The notes under the pieces were generated by a model. That model was not told the origin of the DNA. It was given only the letters and a program-made list of their open reading frames with translations, and made no database searches. This document shows positions 14,159 to 19,387 of a DNA stretch of 19,387 nt, piece after piece. The DNA comes from Actinomycetota bacterium (lineage in GTDB: Bacteria; Actinomycetota; Actinomycetes; Actinomycetales; Microbacteriaceae). The stretch covers positions 1 to 19,387 of the forward strand of contig WLGC01000002.1 in assembly GCA_009703465.1 (NCBI GenBank), in the 5' to 3' direction. Each line of letters starts with the position of its first letter. Position 1 is the stretch's first letter. The translations under genes and the position numbers were made by a program.

Positions 14159-14997
14159 ACTTATTTGATGCCTTAGTTCTTGGTATCGTTCAAGGCCTCA
14201 CCGAATTTCTACCGATTTCATCAAGTGCCCACGTTCAAATAGCCCAACAGCTACTGAACCTAGGAGAGATGTCTAAGCCTCAACTGACGGCATTCATAGC
14301 AACAATTCAACTTGGCACCGAGACGGCAGTGGTTATTTACTTCTGGAAAGACATAGTCCGGATTATAAAGTCATTTTTTACTTCACTTTTTCGCCGTTCC
14401 GACCTAACTACTGAGGTCAGTAGAGACGCAAAACTGGGCTGGCTAATTATCTGGGGGACGGTTCCAGTTGTTGTTTTAGGGTTAGCCTTCAGTGGCATCA
14501 TCGAGAATCAGTTGAGAAACCTATGGATCATTGCTTTTTCCCTGATTATTTTTGGACTAGTCCTTGGCGTCGCCGACCGTTATGGCAAGCGAACAAAATC
14601 AATAGAGCAATTGACAACCAAGCATGGAATCCTTTTTGGACTAGGTCAAGCGCTAGCCCTTATTCCCGGAGTCTCAAGATCTGGTGGAACAATATCGGTT
14701 GGTCTTTTTCTTGGCTACAGTCGTCAGGCAGCAGCTAGGTACAGTTTTCTGTTGGCGATTCCAGCTGTGATTGCTAGTGGTCTCTATCAATTTCTGAAGA
14801 CTTATTCAGATTTAGATAGCTCCCTGCTAGCCACCACGATTCTTGCCACCGTGGTTTCATTCGCAGTTGGCTACTCAGTGATTGTTGTTCTACTTCGTTA
14901 TCTAAACCGTGGTTCGTTTATGCCTTTTGTAATATGGCGAGTTTTTGTCGGCATTGCACTAATTGTCTTGCTGAGCAGCAATCAACTAGTTGCCTGA
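14155..14997 (+). CDS. uppP: Undecaprenyl-diphosphatase UppP (BacA)
   Basis: 280-residue integral membrane enzyme that recycles undecaprenyl diphosphate to the monophosphate carrier for cell-wall synthesis, and can give bacitracin tolerance. Motif 1 is QGLTEFLPISSSAH (13-26) with E17 and H26; motif 2 is PGVSRSGGTISVG with R175. The first glutamate of the E. coli EGLTE motif is Gln (Q13) here; QGLTE is common in actinobacterial UppP. Many hydrophobic helices are visible. The start is TTG 14155, supported by the GAAGAAGAGA ribosome site and the 4-nt overlap with the preceding gene. Its 3' end overlaps the convergent PAC2 gene by 16 nt. Confidence 0.96.
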   Translation: MNLFDALVLGIVQGLTEFLPISSSAHVQIAQQLLNLGEMSKPQLTAFIATIQLGTETAVVIYFWKDIVRIIKSFFTSLFRRSDLTTEVSRDAKLGWLIIWGTVPVVVLGLAFSGIIENQLRNLWIIAFSLIIFGLVLGVADRYGKRTKSIEQLTTKHGILFGLGQALALIPGVSRSGGTISVGLFLGYSRQAAARYSFLLAIPAVIASGLYQFLKTYSDLDSSLLATTILATVVSFAVGYSVIVVLLRYLNRGSFMPFVIWRVFVGIALIVLLSSNQLVA

Positions 14998-15866
14998 GGT
15001 CCGTCTCCCTTAGGGCCGGATTTGCCATCTTCGTCCGAAGCGCGCAAGTACTTCTCAAATTCCATTGCAAGAGCGTCGCCGCTTGCAGAAGGAGACTCCG
15101 CTTCGTCGCGGGTTTTCTCTAACTGAGCGATGTATCCGGCCATGTCCTCATCAGATTCGGCCACTTCATCAATGCCACGTTCCCAGGTGAAGGCCTCATC
15201 GGCAAGCGATCCGTGACCAAATTCAACAGCTAAATACTTTTCCACTTCAATCAGCAGTGCCAAAGTTGCTTTAGGTGACGGAGTGTTGTGTACGTAGTGT
15301 GGAACCGACGCCCAAAGAGCAACACTTGGTATTCCAGCTTTCTCTAGTGCCTGCCCAAGGATGCTAAGAATTCCAACTGGACCCTCGTAGTAACTTCTCT
15401 CTAAGCCAAACTCGAGACGCGCGCGTTCATTCTGGCTAGTTGCCATGACGCCAATGGGGCGACTGTGCGGAACATCGGCAAGCATGGCACCTAGGAAAAG
15501 AACTGCATCGATTTCACGATCTTCGATCATTTCCATAACTTCGGCGGTGAACGCCTGCCAACGTCGTGAAGGTTCAACTCCGAGCAAGACGTGGATTCGA
15601 GCTAATTGTGGATCCGCTGTCGCGACCTCTTTACTTGGGGCACAGAAATCCGTTCCGGGCCAAGTTATTACGCGATTGCCATCCACATCGTGAGAAACGG
15701 AGGGTCTGGTGAATTGAAAGTCGTAATAGTCTTCGGCATCCACGGTGGCCACGACATCGGCTGAGAGTCTCTCGCATATTGCTTTTGCAGCTCCACTGGC
15801 TGACTCGGCAGCATCATTCCAACCCTCAAAGGCCACAATTAGGGTTCGGCCGGCAAAAATGTTCAA
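14982..15866 (-). CDS. PAC2-family protein (proteasome assembly chaperone 2-like)
   Basis: 294 residues matching the actinobacterial PAC2 family: VAFEGWNDAAESAS near the start, TRPSVSHDVDGNRVITWPG, LGVEPSRRW, LGAMLADVPHSRPIGVM and LWASVPHYVHNTPSPKATLALL. The fold is related to archaeal and eukaryotic proteasome assembly chaperones, but in bacteria no such role is established. The last 60 residues are acidic and low-complexity. Start is TTG at 15866, with AGAGGG about 4 nt upstream on the minus strand. It lies back to back with the HAD-trmI-FKBP-pafB run, the usual neighbourhood of Pup-proteasome genes, none of which is present in the window. Confidence 0.9.
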   Translation of the reverse strand: MNIFAGRTLIVAFEGWNDAAESASGAAKAICERLSADVVATVDAEDYYDFQFTRPSVSHDVDGNRVITWPGTDFCAPSKEVATADPQLARIHVLLGVEPSRRWQAFTAEVMEMIEDREIDAVLFLGAMLADVPHSRPIGVMATSQNERARLEFGLERSYYEGPVGILSILGQALEKAGIPSVALWASVPHYVHNTPSPKATLALLIEVEKYLAVEFGHGSLADEAFTWERGIDEVAESDEDMAGYIAQLEKTRDEAESPSASGDALAMEFEKYLRASDEDGKSGPKGDGPQATS

Positions 15867-15925
15867 GATTCCCTCTAGTTCTGTGCCATATGACTACTTA
15901 AAACCCTAGAGCAATCTCAGCGCTG

Positions 15926-15931
15926 TAAAAT
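15926..15931 (+). promoter_or_regulatory. Possible -10 box for the HAD-trmI unit
   Basis: TAAAAT, 9 nt before the ATG at 15941, with no ribosome site in the gap; RNA would begin within about 3 nt of the start codon. Confidence 0.4.
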
Positions 15932-15940
15932 CGAGTCATT

Positions 15941-16609
15941 ATGTTTGGAAAAAAACTGCCTGCCGCTGTCCTATGGGACATGGATGGCACCTTGGTGGAT
16001 TCTGAACACTACTGGCTAGCCAGTGAGCAATCCCTGGCCAGAGAGCACAACGCTGTCTGGACGGAGCAGGATGGCCTTGATCTGATTGGCAATAGCCTCT
16101 ATGACTCTTCAAGGATCATCAAGCAAAAACTTGGCAGCCAAATGGAGCCGGAGCAGATTGTTCAGCATCTAACAGACTCAGTGGTTGCCCATTTGTCTGT
16201 GTCGATTCCTTGGCGGCCCGGTGCTCACGACCTGCTGCGTGAGTTAAAGCGCAAAAAGATTAAAACCGCGCTAGTTACTATGTCCCTCCACAGAATGGCT
16301 CAAACGGTCGTGGACAAGATCCCTTTTGACGCTTTCGATGTGATTGTTGGCGGGGATGATGTTCAGCGAGGAAAGCCTTTTCCCGATCCTTATCTAAAAG
16401 CTGCTGAGCTCCTAGGGGTTGACCCTGCTGACTGCGTGGCTTTTGAGGATTCAGACACTGGCCTTCGCTCTGCTGAGGCGGCTGGCACTAAGGCAATTGG
16501 AATACCAAACTTTATTGAAATTCCAGCTCAGCCTGGGCGCCTTCTTTGGCCAACTCTTGAAGGAGTCAAGATTAAGGATTTACAAAAGCTTTTTGAGGCC
16601 AAGAAATGA
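15941..16609 (+). CDS. HAD-superfamily hydrolase (beta-phosphoglucomutase/phosphatase-like, subfamily IA)
   Basis: 222 residues with all HAD motifs: D13 and D15 in WDMDGTLVD, T113 in LVTMS, K145 in RGKPFPDPY, and the acidic motif FEDSDTG (168-174). The helical cap of subfamily IA lies between about 20 and 90. It should be a phosphatase or mutase acting on a small phosphorylated metabolite; which one cannot be told. A -10-like TAAAAT at 15926-15931 is 9 nt upstream and there is no ribosome site. The stop overlaps the trmI start as ATGA, so the two are coupled, as in many actinobacteria. Confidence 0.9.
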   Translation: MFGKKLPAAVLWDMDGTLVDSEHYWLASEQSLAREHNAVWTEQDGLDLIGNSLYDSSRIIKQKLGSQMEPEQIVQHLTDSVVAHLSVSIPWRPGAHDLLRELKRKKIKTALVTMSLHRMAQTVVDKIPFDAFDVIVGGDDVQRGKPFPDPYLKAAELLGVDPADCVAFEDSDTGLRSAEAAGTKAIGIPNFIEIPAQPGRLLWPTLEGVKIKDLQKLFEAKK

Positions 16610-17604
16610 AAAATACATTTTCCGAGGCTCAACTTCCGGTTGGTCCTTTTAGAGAGGGTGACCGAGTTCAGCTCACTGGCCCTAAAGGAAGGCTCAACAC
16701 CATCACGCTAAAGGCTGGTGAGAAGTTTGGTACGCACCGAGGCGACTTATTGCATGATGAAATAATCGGAAAGCCTGAAGGCTCAGTGGTTCTAAATCAA
16801 ACCGGAGTTGAATACCTGGCATTTAGGCCACTGCTTAGTGATTTTGTGATGTCAATGCCAAGAGGTGCGGCAATTATTTACCCCAAGGATTCGGCGCAAA
16901 TAGTCACCATGGGCGATATTTTTCCTGGGGCCAGAGTGGTTGAAGCAGGGGTTGGGTCCGGCGGCTTAAGCATGTACCTGCTGCGAGCTATCGGTGATCG
17001 AGGAACGCTCGATTCATTTGAGAGACGTGAAGAATTTGCTGAAATTGCGAAAGCAAACGTAGCTACAAATCTAGGTATGGTTCCTGATAACTGGAGTCTT
17101 CACCTAGGGGATCTCCAGGATAAGTTGCCTGCGGTAAAACAACCAGGTTCGGTAGACCGAGTGATACTGGATATGTTGGCACCTTGGGAATGCATTGAAC
17201 AGTGCGCCGAGGCAATTACTCCCGGCGGACTAATCATGGCCTATGTTGCAACAGTCACTCAGTTATCTAGATTCACTGAAGCCCTAAAGCAAAGCGAACA
17301 CTTTAGTGATCCCGAAGCCTGGGAATCAATGACCAGGGGATGGCACCTACAGGGGCTAGCGGTGCGACCGGAACACCGAATGATCGGTCACACCGGCTTT
17401 CTAGTTTCAGCCAGGCGGATGGCCCCGGGGGTTAAAGCACCAACCCAAAAAGCCAAGAACAAACCTGAGTTCAGTGACGAAGATTTATCAGCATGGAATC
17501 CAGATCACATGGGAGAAAGAAAAATCTCAGAAAAAAAGCTACGCAAGACAATTAGAAGTGCTGAGGCAGCTGCTGACGCAAAACTTGAGCAATCCAATTC
17601 CTAG
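16606..17604 (+). CDS. trmI: tRNA (adenine-N1-)-methyltransferase TrmI (m1A58)
   Basis: 332 residues, an S-adenosylmethionine-dependent enzyme expected to methylate adenine 58 in the T loop of tRNA, like M. tuberculosis Rv2118c. The N-terminal beta domain (FREGDRVQLTGPKGR, then THRGDLLHDEIIG) precedes the Rossmann half with SAM motif VVEAGVGSGGLSM at 111-123, and LDMLAPWE. Last 60 residues are a charged Lys/Glu-rich tail (KKLRKTIRS), perhaps RNA-binding. ATG overlaps the HAD stop by 4 nt. The stop is 33 nt before the FKBP gene, where arc/mpa usually follows in related genomes. Confidence 0.95.
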   Translation: MKNTFSEAQLPVGPFREGDRVQLTGPKGRLNTITLKAGEKFGTHRGDLLHDEIIGKPEGSVVLNQTGVEYLAFRPLLSDFVMSMPRGAAIIYPKDSAQIVTMGDIFPGARVVEAGVGSGGLSMYLLRAIGDRGTLDSFERREEFAEIAKANVATNLGMVPDNWSLHLGDLQDKLPAVKQPGSVDRVILDMLAPWECIEQCAEAITPGGLIMAYVATVTQLSRFTEALKQSEHFSDPEAWESMTRGWHLQGLAVRPEHRMIGHTGFLVSARRMAPGVKAPTQKAKNKPEFSDEDLSAWNPDHMGERKISEKKLRKTIRSAEAAADAKLEQSNS

Positions 17605-17637
17605 ATACTTCAAGACCAACAACAGAAAAGAAAATAA

Positions 17638-18606
17638 ATGAACAAAGTTATTGCTTCCTTAGCAGCTGTTGCCCTTTCAGCCTCGATTTCTGGATGCGCA
17701 GCGGCAACCGATGGCTCAATACCTGGTGTTAGCGCAACTTGTAAGAGCGCACCGGAAGGAACTGCACTAGGAAAATTTGAAGTTACCGGTGGTTATGGAA
17801 CTGTGCCAACATTTAAATTGGATTCTCCACTAACTAGCACTCAGATTGAAACCAAAATTCTAAGTACCGGGGATGGTAATAAATTCACCGGCGATCAATT
17901 TGTTGAACTTGATTTCATGGCAATCAACGGTGGCAATGGCGAAACTCTTCAAACCACAAAGTTTGATGGAAGCGATTCGGTCTCGCAGCTTGTTGCCAGT
18001 GAAGGATATCCCGACTTCTGCACCGCACTATCCGGCGTTAGAGCAGGTTCAAGAATTTCAGTACTTTTTCCTGCAGAATTTGCTCACAAGTCTGAGGGTG
18101 CCCCACAGAGCGGAATCGGTAAAGAGGATTCGATTCTCTATGTAATTGATGTGAGAAGCGTGTATCTTCCTTACGCGGTTGGAGCAAATCAGCCAGCCGT
18201 GAGCGGTTTCCCATCAGTAGTTCGTGCGCCAAACGGAACACCTGGCATCACCCAACTCAAAGAAGATGCGCCTAAAGATTTCAAACTGGCAACCCTAATA
18301 AAAGGTGATGGCGACACAGTCAACATTGGCGACAACATTGTGGTGCACTACTCCGGATTTGTCTGGGGCGGGGAGCCCTTTGATTCGTCTTGGGATCGTA
18401 GTGAGCCTGCACAATTTCAGTTGGCGGAAACCAATCTAATCAAAGGCTTTGTAAAGGCGCTTGATGGGCAAACCGTTGGCTCACAAGTTATCGCAATCAT
18501 TCCGCCAGAAGAGGGTTACGGAGATGCTCAGCAGCAAAGTATTCCGGCTAACTCAACACTTATTTTCGTAATTGACATCCTGGGAACTAAAAAACCTGCT
18601 CTGTAG
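17638..18606 (+). CDS. Lipoprotein with two FKBP-type peptidyl-prolyl isomerase domains (first degenerate)
   Basis: 322 residues. A signal peptide ends in a lipobox ISG-C20, so it should be lipid-anchored on the outer face of the membrane. Residues about 225-316 form a canonical FKBP domain: Y238 in VHYSGFVW, F248-D249 (PFDSSW), LIKGF with F271 where the drug-pocket tryptophan usually sits, Y294 in PPEEGYGD. Residues about 70-176 look like a second, degenerate copy: GVRAGSRISVLFPAEFAH replaces the active-site loop, and two cysteines (C35, C128) could pair outside the cell. It probably helps fold secreted proteins. No strong ribosome site is seen (AGAAAAGAAAA). It lies between trmI and pafB. 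Confidence 0.92.
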   Translation: MNKVIASLAAVALSASISGCAAATDGSIPGVSATCKSAPEGTALGKFEVTGGYGTVPTFKLDSPLTSTQIETKILSTGDGNKFTGDQFVELDFMAINGGNGETLQTTKFDGSDSVSQLVASEGYPDFCTALSGVRAGSRISVLFPAEFAHKSEGAPQSGIGKEDSILYVIDVRSVYLPYAVGANQPAVSGFPSVVRAPNGTPGITQLKEDAPKDFKLATLIKGDGDTVNIGDNIVVHYSGFVWGGEPFDSSWDRSEPAQFQLAETNLIKGFVKALDGQTVGSQVIAIIPPEEGYGDAQQQSIPANSTLIFVIDILGTKKPAL

Positions 18607-18609
18607 GCT
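18604..18609 (+). promoter_or_regulatory. Possible -10 box for the pafB-like gene
   Basis: TAGGCT, beginning at the FKBP stop codon, ends 8 nt before the ATG at 18618; no ribosome site lies in the gap AAACAAAC. It is identical to the box before the ABC ATPase gene at 8211. Confidence 0.3.
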
Positions 18610-18617
18610 AAACAAAC

Positions 18618-19387
18618 ATGGCAGATGTAGTTGAGCAACCTTGGCAGCCGTCAAAGTCAGATAAATCTGAGCGACTGCTTCAGCTAACCTGCGCTTTGGT
18701 GTTTGCTGAACGGGGCTTAACCAAGGCTGAGCTTTTTAGTGCAATACCTGCCTACCTTGAGGCAATTGCCTCTGGCACCGCTGACGATGCTCTCAATCGA
18801 ATGTTTGAACGAGATAAAACAGATTTGCGAGATACCGGTGTCCAGGTCTATACCTTGAACCCAGCTTCAGATCCTGAAGAGATTAAGTACGTAATTGCTG
18901 ATGACACTTTTGTCTGGCCGAATCATCAAGGACTAAACGCTAAGCAATTGCAGCTTTTGAACTTGGCAGCCAAGGTTTGGTCTCAGGCGTCCCTAAGTTC
19001 TGACGCTGCTAAGGCATTGGTAAGGCTCAGGGGATTGGGGGTTGAACCGGCGGCAACTGAGCTAATTGGTTTTGCTCCAAGAATAAAAACACATGAGCCA
19101 AGCTTCCTTGCTCTTACCGATGCAGTGACAGAGAGCAAAGAGGTAAGTTTTTCGTACCGAAAATCAGACGGAACTGTCTCAAAAAGAAACGTTCAGCCGT
19201 GGGCGCTTCAAAATGTAGATGGTCAGTGGTTGCTGCAGTGTTTCGACATTGGCCAGAATGAGCCCCGCAATTTTCTTCTCAAGAGAATCGTGTCCAAGGT
19301 AAGTCCGATAAGACAAAATGAGGTTGATGTCACTTTCGCAACGCCTAGCGCTGAACAGCTTGAGCTTGCTTATAAGTCGCTGCAGGA
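18618..19387 (+). CDS. pafB: WYL-domain transcriptional regulator, PafB-like (3' end outside window)
   Basis: About 256 residues are in the window and the frame is open at its right edge. The N-terminal part (SERLLQLTCALVFAERGLTKAELFSAIPAY, residues 17-46 or so) is a winged-helix DNA-binding region; the next half carries a WYL domain, with KEVSFSYRKSDG, RNVQPWALQNVDGQWLLQCFD and RNFLLKRI. The core motif reads W-L-L where the family often has W-Y-L. In mycobacteria PafB and PafC together activate a RecA/LexA-independent DNA-damage response; the position after an FKBP gene and the sequence fit PafB. pafC may follow outside the window. It starts 12 nt after the FKBP stop. Confidence 0.85.
   Translation, partial: MADVVEQPWQPSKSDKSERLLQLTCALVFAERGLTKAELFSAIPAYLEAIASGTADDALNRMFERDKTDLRDTGVQVYTLNPASDPEEIKYVIADDTFVWPNHQGLNAKQLQLLNLAAKVWSQASLSSDAAKALVRLRGLGVEPAATELIGFAPRIKTHEPSFLALTDAVTESKEVSFSYRKSDGTVSKRNVQPWALQNVDGQWLLQCFDIGQNEPRNFLLKRIVSKVSPIRQNEVDVTFATPSAEQLELAYKSLQ

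Noticed and set aside
14155..14240. Missing first glutamate in UppP motif 1 (Gln at position 13)
   Set aside because: QGLTEFLP is a common actinobacterial form and E17, H26 and R175 are intact, so it is not a sign of inactivity.
1..19387. CRISPR arrays, insertion sequences, phage or toxin-antitoxin genes
   Set aside because: No regularly spaced repeats, transposase motifs or terminal inverted repeats were seen on either strand.

Overview
The window looks like a compact, slow-evolving core region of a small-genome actinobacterium, most likely a freshwater member of the Microbacteriaceae (Luna/Rhodoluna/Aquiluna type). The grounds are: a sufD–Rieske ferredoxin–sufC–sufT order, a DUF3099 protein, an actinobacterial-type UppP, a PAC2 protein, a TrmI of the Rv2118c kind and a PafB-like WYL regulator; only moderate GC by eye; very short intergenic gaps; many 1-26 nt gene overlaps; and several starts with a -10-like box 5-8 nt upstream and no Shine-Dalgarno sequence, as in leaderless actinobacterial transcripts. 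The taxon is an inference from gene content, not a match to a database.

Layout. 1-2240 (+): end of an iron-sulfur assembly operon (partial sufD, Rieske ferredoxin, sufC, sufT-like), closed by a bidirectional hairpin. 2291-2890 (-): biotin transporter component bioY. 2996-4594 (+): ABC-F ATPase. 4591-5880 (-): a tightly coupled trio read as DUF3099, a small Cys/His protein and SURF1. 6010-7493 (+): fabG and a second, atypical SDR. 7506-8129 (-): serB. 8223-9005 (+): orphan ABC ATPase. 9099-9350 (+): rpmE2 with a strong promoter, a leader hairpin and a UUCG terminator. 9448-10188 (-): DnaQ-like exonuclease. 10273-12265 (+): alpha/beta hydrolase and glycosyltransferase. 12262-13693 (-): class II-like sirtuin and histidine phosphatase. 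13781-13863 (-): tRNA-Leu(GAG) with its own promoter and terminator. 13946-14997 (+): small acidic protein and uppP. 14982-15866 (-): PAC2 protein. 15941-19387 (+): HAD hydrolase, trmI, FKBP lipoprotein and a pafB-like gene cut by the window end.

How the genes fit together. The first block supplies Fe-S clusters; SURF1 serves cytochrome oxidase assembly and points to aerobic respiration; fabG, uppP and the glycosyltransferase belong to fatty acid and envelope synthesis. No stretch over 300 bases lacks a gene. There are no insertion sequences, CRISPR arrays, integrases or phage genes, so this is ordinary chromosomal backbone and not an accessory island. The most interesting point is the last block: PAC2, HAD, trmI, FKBP and pafB are neighbours of the Pup-proteasome genes in many actinobacteria, yet here trmI is followed after only 33 bases by the FKBP gene and then pafB, with no arc/mpa, dop, pup, prcBA or pafA between. 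I found no strong candidate for a wholly new biological system.
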